DNA of 64,000 nucleotides from UBA11891 sp049890035 (GTDB taxonomy: Bacteria; Bacteroidota; Bacteroidia; Flavobacteriales; Flavobacteriaceae): positions 5,103 through 69,102 of the forward strand of contig JBMHCG010000057.1 of the NCBI GenBank assembly GCA_049890035.1, written 5' to 3'. Of the stretch, positions 25,721 to 34,094 are shown piece by piece. The first letter of the stretch is position 1. Every line of letters begins with the position of its first letter. The position numbers were made by a program, and so were the translations under genes. A model generated the notes under the pieces. That model was not told the origin of the DNA, did not search any database, and was given only the letters and a program-made list of their open reading frames with translations.

Positions 25721-26143
25721 TCAAGCATAAGAGCGGTGTATAAAGAAAGTGATACTGTATGCCAATACACCCAAAGGGCCAAGCATGAAAGTAAAAAGTA
25801 AGGGAACCCATAGCCACATATGAGGGATTCCTTTTTCTTGACTGTGGCGTAACAGCCAACAGCCAACCCAAAAATCAAAGGCCAAATAATGCAACCAACC
25901 CGCAGCAGCAGACTCTGGGGTGGCTTCTTTAAAGAGTGCCAAGATCCCATTCAGGCTTGTAAAATCGGCCCCAGCCAATCCTCCAAACCCCAACAAAAAA
26001 TACCCGTAAAAAAAACTTAGCCCGAGGGGTACCCAAGGATATTGTAACAATTGCTGGGTTAGCCTCTTTTTGGGAAATAGCAATAGCAATCCCCAAAAAA
26101 ACAAAATGAGTGTATTGCACAAAGAAAAGAGCATTTCGGTCAT
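25721..26143 (-). CDS. ABA4-like family membrane protein (DUF4281)
   Basis: 140 residues, four membrane helices. The conserved layout is present: FSLCNTLILFFWGLLLLFPK, DFTSLNGILALF, AAGWLHYLAFDFWVG and HMWLWVPLLFTFMLGPLG. Plant ABA4 is needed for neoxanthin formation, and bacterial relatives are often near carotenoid genes. No carotenoid gene is visible here, so a link to flavobacterial pigments is only a possibility. It is divergent from the YkuK-like gene, with a small membrane protein coupled downstream. Confidence 0.85.
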   Translation of the reverse strand: MTEMLFSLCNTLILFFWGLLLLFPKKRLTQQLLQYPWVPLGLSFFYGYFLLGFGGLAGADFTSLNGILALFKEATPESAAAGWLHYLAFDFWVGCWLLRHSQEKGIPHMWLWVPLLFTFMLGPLGVLAYSITFFIHRSYA

Positions 26144-26196
26144 AATGGAAGCAATAATCTTTTTTAAAAATAAGAACTTCCCACTATATTCGGAAC

Positions 26197-26646
26197 ATGT
26201 TAGTCTTCAAAGACATTTATGGCAACCGTATAGATCCGCTCAAACACACCCTCCAAAAATTGGAAACCTTCCCTTTTGTTGAAATACATATTGGGTCGGA
26301 TTCTCAAAACATTGGTAAAAAAACCAAATATTGTACGGTCATAGCATACCGCTTTGGGAATCGAGGCGTTCATTACATTTTAAGTAAAAGCGAACAGCCT
26401 GTTATTCGTGACATGTGGACACGGCTATGGAAAGAAGCAGAACTCAGTTTGGAAGTTGCAGAGTGGTTGACCAAACAAGTCAATATCAAGGTTGAAATTG
26501 ATATGGATTACAATAACGATGAAAACTTTAAATCGCATAAATTAGTTGCTGCTACAAAAGGGTGGGCAAATTCACTGGGCTATAAAGTCAACATCAAACC
26601 CAAGAATCAAGTTGCAACCAAAGCCGCCGATCATCATTGCAAATAA
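26197..26646 (+). CDS. RNase H-like YkuK family protein (DUF458)
   Basis: 149 residues. The motif VEIHIGSDSQNIGKKTKYCT near residue 28 followed by VIAYRF is typical of this family with an RNase H-like fold; the later IDMDYNNDENFKSHKLV carries acidic residues that could complete a metal site. The family's biochemical function is not established; nucleic-acid binding is assumed from fold. It is followed after 3 bases by the 2-hydroxyacid dehydrogenase gene in the same direction. Confidence 0.8.
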   Translation: MLVFKDIYGNRIDPLKHTLQKLETFPFVEIHIGSDSQNIGKKTKYCTVIAYRFGNRGVHYILSKSEQPVIRDMWTRLWKEAELSLEVAEWLTKQVNIKVEIDMDYNNDENFKSHKLVAATKGWANSLGYKVNIKPKNQVATKAADHHCK

Positions 26647-26649
26647 ATT

Positions 26650-27585
26650 ATGTCCACTTCACCTCCTATTGGTCTTTTGACACCTCCTGAAATTGGTCAC
26701 CGCTGGGTGGCTGCTTTTCAAACCCAAGCACCACATCAACAGATCGCTTTGAATGAAGCCATTACAGCCCCCAAGGATATTGAACTGTTGTTGGTTTGGA
26801 AACACCCAGAAGGGGCACTAAAACACTTTCCGAATCTTCGCTTGTTGTATTCATTGGGCGCTGGAGTCGACCACCTGTTGAACGATCCCGAGCGTCCCCC
26901 TGCCGTTCCCATCTGCCGTATAGTGGATCCTTTGTTGGCGTTTTCAATGTCCAACTACATTGTCTATGCCGTTTTAGAATTTCAGCGACGGATGAACAAA
27001 TATCGGACTGATCAACAAGAACGAAAATGGGATCATTATGCCCCTCCAGAACGCTCGGTCCGTATAGGTATATTGGGCTTGGGTCATTTGGGACAAGATG
27101 CGGCGAAGAAACTACATCAACTGGGTTTTGATGTGTCTGGCTACAGTCCAAGTAAAAAACAACTAAAAGGAATCACTTCCTATGCGGGTGAGCAACTTAA
27201 GGATTTTCTTCAGGCTGTGAATGTATTGGTATGTACCGTACCCTACACCTCACAAACACATGGACTTCTCAATGCCTCTTTGTTCAAACAGTTACCGAAG
27301 GGAAGTTTTTTGATTAACGTAGCACGGGGGAAGGTTCAAAATGAAAATGATATTCTCAATAGTTTGGAACAAGGTCATTTGGCCGGTGCTTTTTTGGATG
27401 TTTTTGAAACAGAACCCCTGCCCAAAGAAAGCCCCCTGTGGAACCACCCTCGGATCTCTATAACACCGCATATCGCCAGCATTACCAATCCCGAAGCTGG
27501 CGTACAACAAATACTGCAGAACTGGAAACGTCTTCAAAAAGGAGAGCTACTGGAGCACCTAGTAAATCCCAAAAAAGGTTATTGA
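26650..27585 (+). CDS. D-2-hydroxyacid dehydrogenase (glyoxylate/hydroxypyruvate reductase A-like)
   Basis: 311 residues. Rossmann motif GILGLGHLGQDAAKKL at about 139-154, the catalytic Arg in NVARGK, a Glu in FETEPLP and the catalytic His in ITPHIAS are all in place. The YSLGAGVDHLL segment and the overall length match the GhrA branch, which reduces glyoxylate and hydroxypyruvate with NAD(P)H. It is probably co-transcribed with the YkuK-like gene, and its last codons overlap the convergent DUF1611 gene by 7 bases. Confidence 0.88.
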   Translation: MSTSPPIGLLTPPEIGHRWVAAFQTQAPHQQIALNEAITAPKDIELLLVWKHPEGALKHFPNLRLLYSLGAGVDHLLNDPERPPAVPICRIVDPLLAFSMSNYIVYAVLEFQRRMNKYRTDQQERKWDHYAPPERSVRIGILGLGHLGQDAAKKLHQLGFDVSGYSPSKKQLKGITSYAGEQLKDFLQAVNVLVCTVPYTSQTHGLLNASLFKQLPKGSFLINVARGKVQNENDILNSLEQGHLAGAFLDVFETEPLPKESPLWNHPRISITPHIASITNPEAGVQQILQNWKRLQKGELLEHLVNPKKGY

Positions 27586-28610
27586 ATCGCGCTGCCTAGT
27601 TTCTCACAACCATAACGAACTACATCCGTTGTGGGACAACCTGTTTCGGCTTCTATCTTAGCAATCACAGCTTGTGCTTCTCTCTCATTAAGCGTACTCG
27701 TATTCAATGCGATTCCGACCACTTGTGCTCGGGGATAGGTGCCCAATACTGTGGCCAACTGTTCGTTCAAGGAGATAAATTCTTTCAGTGGGGGAATGGC
27801 GATATGCTCTGGAAACTTTAAATGTTTTTTTTCAGCACGATGACACAAAATCATATGCGTGGGACAACTGCCGCGCATAAGTGGGAGGGTTGCTGTACTT
27901 CCGGGGTGCAAAAGAGATCCTTGGCCTTCAATCAAAATCCAATCTGCTTCTCGGTGTTCCATCACAGCTTGTTCAACTGCTCCGCAAGCCAAATCCACTT
28001 TGTATGCATCCAAAGGGATTCCTTTTCCAGTAAGTGTGATGCCGATCTGCCCTGTCGCCACAAAGCCTGTATGGATCTTTTTTTCTTGCGCCCAGGCATA
28101 CAATTCCAAGCCAGCAGTCATTTTTCCTGCAGCCATATCCGTTCCAACAAACAAGATTCTTTTATTGGATAAAGTAGCCGCCTGTGCCGATGCTATAGGA
28201 GGAGTAAACTGAGGAACACGAACATCCCAAATCCACTGATTGGGTTGTGAACAAAGAGCTTTAAAGCGATCCTGTAGGAGATCGTGCAAGCCATTTATTA
28301 TGGACATTCCCGCATCTAAGGCATGCTGAATCAACTCCATCCATGCCAGAGGAATCCGTCCGCCCGAAGGAGCTATTCCAAGGATAAGTACATTGGCTCC
28401 CAGTTCAATCGCCCGATCCAAACTAGATACAATAGGGGCATTGTGATCGATACCGGTCACTTCGGGTAACGATTGATCTGCAAATTGTGTGTCGACTACC
28501 GCTACAATCTCATTCGTAGCATATCGCAGCACCCCAAAGCCCATTTTTCCATAATCACTTTGTAAATGTCCCTCCATGTAAAGGGCAATTTTATCCTTCG
28601 GTTGTAACAT
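27579..28610 (-). CDS. dgcN: DUF1611 protein, DgcN-like (putative D-glutamate N-acetyltransferase)
   Basis: 343 residues from the ATG at 28610; an ATG at 28622 is also in frame. The N-terminal Rossmann-like half contains GIAPSGGRIP at 78-87, and the C-terminal half has a P-loop-like GTDMAAGKMT at 156-165, then ATGQIG and EGQGSLLHPGS. This is the DUF1611 architecture. Members named DgcN acetylate D-glutamate, after which DgcA racemises the product to N-acetyl-L-glutamate. It starts 20 bases inside the end of the epimerase gene, the arrangement expected for the pair. The acetyltransferase role is by family, not shown here. Confidence 0.75.
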   Translation of the reverse strand: MLQPKDKIALYMEGHLQSDYGKMGFGVLRYATNEIVAVVDTQFADQSLPEVTGIDHNAPIVSSLDRAIELGANVLILGIAPSGGRIPLAWMELIQHALDAGMSIINGLHDLLQDRFKALCSQPNQWIWDVRVPQFTPPIASAQAATLSNKRILFVGTDMAAGKMTAGLELYAWAQEKKIHTGFVATGQIGITLTGKGIPLDAYKVDLACGAVEQAVMEHREADWILIEGQGSLLHPGSTATLPLMRGSCPTHMILCHRAEKKHLKFPEHIAIPPLKEFISLNEQLATVLGTYPRAQVVGIALNTSTLNEREAQAVIAKIEAETGCPTTDVVRYGCEKLGSAIQ

Positions 28611-29652
28611 TGTGCTGGTCAATTAATTTGGCACCATGGCCTATTTTATCGGTAGGCATTGTTATTCCGTCAATGAGCGGTGCCCCTTCAGCCGGATCCG
28701 GAGCCAGATTGTAATGAGAATCCAAATCGATGTGATCCAATATCCCTGACAGCGCAGCGGCCGCAGCTATGGATAAAGAGGATTCGCTCATACAACCCAC
28801 CATAGTCTTTAAGCCAAAGGCTTGGGCCGTAGCTATAATTCTCAACGCCTCGGTTATCCCTCCACATTTCATCAATTTAAAATTGACACCATGGACTGAA
28901 TGTGCCCATTGTGGGATGTTGTTCGCAAAACGACACGACTCATCAACATAAATGGGTAATGCCGATTGCTGATACAAGGGAGTTAAATTGGCTTCTTCTC
29001 CTTCTTTTAGCGGCTGTTCGATATATGTTACTCCGCGTTCCGCCAACCAATGACTCATATCGACCGCTGTGGATAAATCCCACCCACCGTTGGCATCGAC
29101 CCGGACTTTAACATCATAATTCATACAACTGGCTACCACTTGTTCGAACATGGCTTTGTCGGCCATCACCCCTTCTGGTGAACCCAATTTTATTTTTAAC
29201 GATTGCACCCCTGTTCCCTCCAAAAGAAGGGGAACTCTTTCTTTGACTACTTCTGGTGGATTGATGCCAATCGTTACGGAAGTAGCTATCTTGGGTTTGG
29301 GAAAGCCCAACAATTGATAGAGCGGCATTTGAGCTTTTTTGGCTTTCCAGTCCCATAGAGCTATGTCAAGTCCGGCATAAGCACATGGGGCGATTTGCAT
29401 CGATCGTGCACGGGCTTCTATTTCGTAAATGGAGAGCCCCTCGATACCGCTTTGGACCAAACGTTCCAGTTCTTCAATCACTTTTTCTGGACTGTCGGCA
29501 TTTTCATTTTTCCCTGGTGCTGCTTCTCCCCAACCTACAATCCCTTCCTTTTCCAGGGCAACAAATACATTGTAAGAATCGCCTCGCACACCTCGACTGA
29601 TGGCTAGAGGAAAACGTTTTTTCAATAATATTTTATAGTAACTCAGTTTCAT
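28591..29652 (-). CDS. dgcA: enolase-superfamily epimerase/racemase (DgcA-like or dipeptide epimerase)
   Basis: 353 residues from the ATG at 29652 (MKLSYYKILLKKRFPLAISR); an upstream ATG at 29706 is less likely. The muconate-lactonizing barrel shows Lys153 and Lys155 (KIK), metal ligands Asp186 (VDANGG), Glu212 (IEQP) and Asp237 (VDES), and the second base Lys259 (NFKLMK). A DLD motif at 309-311 matches the DxD that binds the dipeptide amino group in L-Ala-D/L-Glu epimerases. Because it is fused by overlap to a DUF1611 gene, an N-acetyl-D-glutamate racemase role is equally possible. Either way the substrate should carry glutamate. Confidence 0.8.
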   Translation of the reverse strand: MKLSYYKILLKKRFPLAISRGVRGDSYNVFVALEKEGIVGWGEAAPGKNENADSPEKVIEELERLVQSGIEGLSIYEIEARARSMQIAPCAYAGLDIALWDWKAKKAQMPLYQLLGFPKPKIATSVTIGINPPEVVKERVPLLLEGTGVQSLKIKLGSPEGVMADKAMFEQVVASCMNYDVKVRVDANGGWDLSTAVDMSHWLAERGVTYIEQPLKEGEEANLTPLYQQSALPIYVDESCRFANNIPQWAHSVHGVNFKLMKCGGITEALRIIATAQAFGLKTMVGCMSESSLSIAAAAALSGILDHIDLDSHYNLAPDPAEGAPLIDGITMPTDKIGHGAKLIDQHNVTTEG

Positions 29653-29716
29653 TTGGGCAGCCTCAGCTTCTTTTCTTGTACCTTTACTGGTAGGTAAATA
29701 TATCAATTCTTATTTC

Positions 29717-30268
29717 ATGAAATTACAATTCTTCTTTATAATTACGGCCATGTATTCGTTTACTACAGCTGCTCAAACAAGCATCACTTTAGATGAGGTT
29801 ATTCTTTCAGATGCAGAGAAAAAGAGTATCATTGACCCCAATAAAGCCAACACCAACACCTTAGATTTGGTTGATGCAATCTACAATAGGGTATCCGGTG
29901 CACAAATCAAATCGGATTATAATGGAAATAAAAATATTGCCCTGCGCGGAAGACAGAGTTTTTCTACCCAAGCTGACACCGTTATCTGGGATATTGATGG
30001 CCTGATCTTCAGTTCACCCCCACCTTTGGATATCAATCAAGTGGCCTATGTAGAAGTATTAAAAGACCTGTCGGCCACCAATAAATATGGATCCCAAGGG
30101 GGAGCTGGTGTCATTGTAGTACGAACCAACATTTCTGATGCCAAAAAAGCCAGCAGTAAAAATATTTGGAATACCCCACTACCACTAACCAAAGCCCAAC
30201 GTGATTCAATCAAAGAAGTCAAGAGAGCAGCCAAAGCAGCCCGCAAAGCCAGTCGAAAGAAAAACTGA
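29717..30268 (+). CDS. stand-alone TonB-receptor plug-like protein with basic tail
   Basis: 183 residues with a signal peptide (MKLQFFFIITAMYSFTTAAQ). Residues about 40-140 resemble a receptor plug domain: LVDAIYNRVSGAQI, NIALRGRQSF, and VAYVEVLKDLSATNKYGSQG followed by GVIVVRT. No beta-barrel follows; the gene ends with a strongly basic segment (KEVKRAAKAARKASRKK). It is complete, with start and stop and no frame break. It may be a periplasmic decoy, an interaction partner of TonB or of a SusC-like receptor, or an evolved remnant. It is divergent from the epimerase gene and convergent with a PepSY pseudogene. Confidence 0.75.
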   Translation: MKLQFFFIITAMYSFTTAAQTSITLDEVILSDAEKKSIIDPNKANTNTLDLVDAIYNRVSGAQIKSDYNGNKNIALRGRQSFSTQADTVIWDIDGLIFSSPPPLDINQVAYVEVLKDLSATNKYGSQGGAGVIVVRTNISDAKKASSKNIWNTPLPLTKAQRDSIKEVKRAAKAARKASRKKN

Positions 30269-30270
30269 AT

Positions 30271-30946
30271 TCATTTTCTCCATTTTCGCAGCGTTGGAGA
30301 ACTGCTGGCCCAGTGCAAAAACCCGCTAGCAACAGTAAACACTCCAAAAAGAGAAAAAATACGTAACAACAAGTTGTTGAAATTATCACGCCCTTGATAA
30401 TCCATTGTATGGGTCATCCAGAGAAAGTCAAACCATCGCCAAGAGCGATGACGTACCCGTTGAAATTGCCCATTGGCTGCTGCAACATAGGCCCTCACAT
30501 CAGCGGGATGGTCGTACTGTATGACATAGGCGGGTAAGGGTCGTCCTCGGTATTCATGATGGGTATCCGTTTGGTTTATTTTGGTCACCTTTTTGATTCT
30601 TAAATCGGTCCTCAAGTGGAACCGGGCAACCTCTTCCGCTTGCTTTGGGGTGATTCCCTTTTGTATACGCCCTGTTTGTGCTTGGATCAGTAGCGAATCA
30701 TTGATCCAGAAATAGGGGGTTTCCCCTACTGCCACCAGCTCCATCTGGTGAATCGGTATACGCAAACTATCCAATGCTATCAAATTGGGGACGAATAGAG
30801 GCTTCTTTAAAGTATTGATCCCCATGTATGGAATCCAAATCGGTCCAACTAAAATACAACCCGGAAACTGTCCAAAGTAGAAATTGAACTCCAATGGCAA
30901 CTCCCAAATAGCGGTGTGTTTTCCGTATACGCTGTTTGGTTTTAAA
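30271..30946 (-). pseudogene. PepSY-domain membrane protein, frameshifted
   Basis: The part after the shift (30271 to about 30790) encodes a PepSY-like stretch, AEEVARFHLRTDLRIKKV, and ends with a membrane helix and SPTLRKWRK. The start of the protein is in a different frame just upstream: QRIRKTHRYLGVAIGVQFLL then WTVSGLYFSWTDLDSIHGDQ, clearly a PepSY membrane segment, ending in a stop after FDSIG. Skipping one base of a CCCC run (GGGG at 30787-30790 on the plus strand) joins the halves. There is no ATG, GTG or TTG in the first frame after the last upstream stop, so the gene seems doubly damaged. A base error in the GGGG run could explain only the shift. Confidence 0.75.
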
Positions 30947-31307
30947 CGTGAATAATCCGTTTATTGTAGAAAAAATATACCACGCCTGAACCGGCTATGT
31001 TCGCTAAAGCGTCTTTCCAATCTCCAACCCGATGGGAAGTAAAACCCCCCTGAATCAGCTCAATGACAATCCCAATCAATAGACAAAATACAAAAGCCCA
31101 AACTGGACTCTTTGAAAATTCATAATCCAAACGAAAACTCTGTGCAACCAAAAAAAATAAAATTCCATAAAAGATAAAATGTCCGATCTTGTCTTCATTT
31201 GGAAAAAATAAATGTACCTCGCCTTTGCCCGTGGGATTGAAAAAACTCAAATAAATAATCACGGTTAGCCAAAACCAACTGCTAAGGGTCCACCACGGTG
31301 CTTTCAT
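30942..31307 (-). CDS. VanZ family membrane protein
   Basis: 121 residues, four membrane helices. The VanZ pattern is clear: LSFFNPTG, DKIGHFIFYGILFFLVAQS, and IGIVIELIQGGFTSHRVGDWKDALANIAGSGVV, where the Glu-x3-Gln and Asp-x2-D-x2-ANxxG positions are conserved. Its 3' end runs into the damaged PepSY gene. The cellular role of stand-alone VanZ proteins is not defined; in enterococci VanZ gives low-level teicoplanin resistance. Confidence 0.85.
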   Translation of the reverse strand: MKAPWWTLSSWFWLTVIIYLSFFNPTGKGEVHLFFPNEDKIGHFIFYGILFFLVAQSFRLDYEFSKSPVWAFVFCLLIGIVIELIQGGFTSHRVGDWKDALANIAGSGVVYFFYNKRIIHV

Positions 31308-31374
31308 AGGGGTATTTTAATCAAAAATAAGAAAACCATTTTAGGAAAAGTCCTACATTGTAAGTCAAATACTG

Positions 31375-32547
31375 ATGTTACTAAAGAATCGTTTTTCAGC
31401 TGTACCGTGCACCTCGAGCCAGAGAAAAGAAGTTGAGGTTTCTTGGTTTGCCCCCCTTTGTGATGGAGACGATGATTTTTTGGGAGCACGCAATCCAAAC
31501 TTCAAAAGTAACTGGGAAAATACCATGGCCATAGGGACAGCAGCCGATCGGTTAGGCTTTCGCAACATGCTCTGTCCTTCTTCTTATCAGGTGGGCCAAG
31601 ACACCCTTGCTTTTGCAGCTGCACTGGCACCTCAATTGAAACAGATGAGCTTACTGACTGCAATCCGTTGTGGTGAAGTTCACCCTCCAATGCTCGCCCG
31701 TGCCCTGTCTACGCTAGATCATTTACTCAAAGGAAGATTGACTGTTAACATTATCTCCTCTGATTTGCCTGGCCTAAGAGAATCGTCTGATACGCGCTAT
31801 GCGCGTTCCAAAGAAGTAATAGAAATTCTGAAACAAGCTTGGACGCAAGACCATATTCGTTATCAAGGAACCTTTTATAATTTGGATCTTAACAGTCGTC
31901 CCGTGAAACCATATCAACAAAATGGCGGCCCTTTGCTTTATTTTGGAGGCTATTCTCCACCAGGGGTTGCCCTGTGTGCTGAACATTGTGATGTCTATTT
32001 GATGTGGCCCGAGCCACAAGAAAAATTGCATCAATTGATGCAACACATGGCTCGGGAAGCAGCCCATTACAAGCGTACTGTAGATTTTGGGCTGCGCGTG
32101 CATATTATTGTCCGTGAAACAGAAGCCGAGGCCAAAGCTTATGCTCAAAAACTTATTTCAAAACTCGACCGAGACAAGGGAAACGAAATCCGTGAACGTG
32201 CTCAAGATGCTCATTCCCTAGGCGTGGCACGTCAAACACAAATGCGAAATAGGGCCGATGCAGACTTTTTTGTAGAACCGCAGCTGTGGACTGGGATAGG
32301 GTTAGCACGTTCGGGTTGTGGGGCGGCCTTGGTAGGAAACCCGGAACAAATTCTAGAAAAAATTCAATCTTACCAAGCGATGGGCATTCGATCTTTCATC
32401 TTTTCAGGCTATCCCCATCGACAAGAAGCCGATTATGTAGCCCGTCTACTTTTACCCCGTCTTTCTCAACTTTCCCTAGCAGAAGCGCTGGGACGTGTCC
32501 CCAGTTCGCCTCCAGACACTCCCCTGGCAAATGGAAAACGACTGTAA
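31375..32547 (+). CDS. LLM-class flavin-dependent monooxygenase (alkanesulfonate monooxygenase-like)
   Basis: 390 residues. The luciferase-like barrel is recognisable by ISWFAP-like VEVSWFAPLCDGD, HPPMLARALSTLDHLLKGRLTVN, and the KGRLTVNIISSD motif seen in SsuD. PYQQNGGPLLYFGGYSP and the late GNPEQILEKI segment complete the pattern. The C-terminal GYPHRQEA resembles SsuD active-site residues. It would split sulfonates or related compounds with reduced flavin. It is followed after 2 bases by an SSS symporter gene, suggesting that the symporter imports its substrate. No sulfonate ABC importer is present. Confidence 0.85.
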   Translation: MLLKNRFSAVPCTSSQRKEVEVSWFAPLCDGDDDFLGARNPNFKSNWENTMAIGTAADRLGFRNMLCPSSYQVGQDTLAFAAALAPQLKQMSLLTAIRCGEVHPPMLARALSTLDHLLKGRLTVNIISSDLPGLRESSDTRYARSKEVIEILKQAWTQDHIRYQGTFYNLDLNSRPVKPYQQNGGPLLYFGGYSPPGVALCAEHCDVYLMWPEPQEKLHQLMQHMAREAAHYKRTVDFGLRVHIIVRETEAEAKAYAQKLISKLDRDKGNEIRERAQDAHSLGVARQTQMRNRADADFFVEPQLWTGIGLARSGCGAALVGNPEQILEKIQSYQAMGIRSFIFSGYPHRQEADYVARLLLPRLSQLSLAEALGRVPSSPPDTPLANGKRL

Positions 32548-32549
32548 AT

Positions 32550-34091
32550 ATGCTTGATTTCGGGATTGTACTATTCTATTTTGTACTCATATTTGTCATT
32601 GCCTTCCGTGGGAGGCAAGGTGAAACAGCAACTGCTGAGGATTATTTTCTAAGTTCCCGACAACTCCGATGGCCCTCTATTGCCCTTTCAACTATTGCGA
32701 CCAATATCCAAGGGTATCAATTTTTAGGAATGATGGGCTCGGCCTATCTCTACGGACTCGCACAAGCTAATTTGGAAATCAATGCCGTACAAGGTTTATT
32801 ATTGGCTGCTTTCGTATTTGTCCCTCTTTTCTTGCAGCATAAAATCACAACCGTTACTGAATTCATTACCCTCAAATTAGGCCGCCGTATCGGACTTTTC
32901 TACACACTGGCAAATCTGAGTTTATTTGCTACTGTGACGCTGGGGGCCGCCCTTTTTTGGGGAGCCTATGCTGCCGATCGTGTATTTGGCGAGCAGCTGG
33001 CTTTTTTGCATAGTGATCGGATGCTACGGATTGGAATTTTAATTATTCTTCTTGGTAGCTTTTCTGCAATCTATACCTATCTGGGGGGATTGAGTGCTGT
33101 TGTAAAAACGGATATGATTCAATTTGTTATTTTGCTTACAGGAGGTATTGCGGTTTTGTGGGTCGCTATTCGAGCACTTGGCGGATGGACCGAATTGTAT
33201 GTGCAAACCGCAGATAAAATGCATCTCCACCTCCCTGCCAATCATGAGACCCTTCCCTGGACCCATTTGTTTGGATTATTTTTTTTGAATATCAATTATT
33301 GGTGTGCCAATCAAACGGTAATCCAACGTTCCCTTGCGGCTAAGAATTTAAAAGAAGCGCAAACGGGTTTGTTAGTGGGTGGGGTATTAAAATATGTTAT
33401 GGCACTCATCATCATCATCCCTGGTATTGCCTTGTATGGAATTCTTGGTGACTCCTTAAGTGAGCCCGATATGGCTTTCCCTTATTGGGTTGATACTTAT
33501 ATCCCGACTGGATTGAAAGGAATCATACTCTGTGGTTTGTTCGCCTCACTCATGAGCACTGTTGATTCGACCTTTAATTCGGTTGCTACCCTTTGGTCTG
33601 TGGATATTTATTCCTGTTACTGGAACAAAGAAGCCACAGATAATCAAAAAATAACGGCAGGGAGAAAGGCCATTTTATTCAGTTTTTTCACAGCCCTCGG
33701 AATGGGCTGGGTGTTGCTCTACCTAAAATTTGAAAATCCCTCGGCCGCCTTTACTCACACACTCAATGCGCTTCGTTATTACATTAATTGTGGGATTGTT
33801 GTGTTGATTTGTACCGCCGCTTTGGTTTGGGTACCCCACCGAAGACGCATTTTATGGGCTTTTATTCTAACCTTTCCAGGCAACATTTTACTACAATTTC
33901 TTTTTCCAGAAATGAACTATTTTGTCCGCGCTTTCTGGGTGATTCTTATGGGATTGCTACTGGCTCTATCAGGTTCCTATCGATCCTTAAATCCCCTAAA
34001 ATCACTCTTTCAGTTCCACTCAAAAAGAGAAGCCCTAGCAGGGATGGCACTTTTTATAAGTCTCCTGCTTTTACATCTATTATTTCACTAA
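32550..34091 (+). CDS. sodium:solute symporter (SSS family) linked to the monooxygenase
   Basis: 513 residues from the ATG at 32550 (MLDFGIVLFYFVLIFVIAF); the open frame before it lies antiphase over the monooxygenase gene and is not coding. The EDYFLSSRQLRWPSIALSTI opening, IYTYLGGLSAVVKTDMIQF and CGLFASLMSTVDSTFNSVAT are SSS hallmarks, the last being the sodium-binding helix. It sits 2 bases after the monooxygenase and 3 bases before the Smr gene, so the three form an operon. Substrate unknown; an oxidisable organic solute is inferred from position. Confidence 0.88.
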   Translation: MLDFGIVLFYFVLIFVIAFRGRQGETATAEDYFLSSRQLRWPSIALSTIATNIQGYQFLGMMGSAYLYGLAQANLEINAVQGLLLAAFVFVPLFLQHKITTVTEFITLKLGRRIGLFYTLANLSLFATVTLGAALFWGAYAADRVFGEQLAFLHSDRMLRIGILIILLGSFSAIYTYLGGLSAVVKTDMIQFVILLTGGIAVLWVAIRALGGWTELYVQTADKMHLHLPANHETLPWTHLFGLFFLNINYWCANQTVIQRSLAAKNLKEAQTGLLVGGVLKYVMALIIIIPGIALYGILGDSLSEPDMAFPYWVDTYIPTGLKGIILCGLFASLMSTVDSTFNSVATLWSVDIYSCYWNKEATDNQKITAGRKAILFSFFTALGMGWVLLYLKFENPSAAFTHTLNALRYYINCGIVVLICTAALVWVPHRRRILWAFILTFPGNILLQFLFPEMNYFVRAFWVILMGLLLALSGSYRSLNPLKSLFQFHSKREALAGMALFISLLLLHLLFH

Positions 34092-34094
34092 ATC

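Noticed and set aside
25729..25950. N-terminal part of a 144-codon reverse frame overlapping the ABA4-like gene
   Set aside because: It lies in another frame over the conserved ABA4-like protein; only the end from 25719 has its own membrane-protein character.
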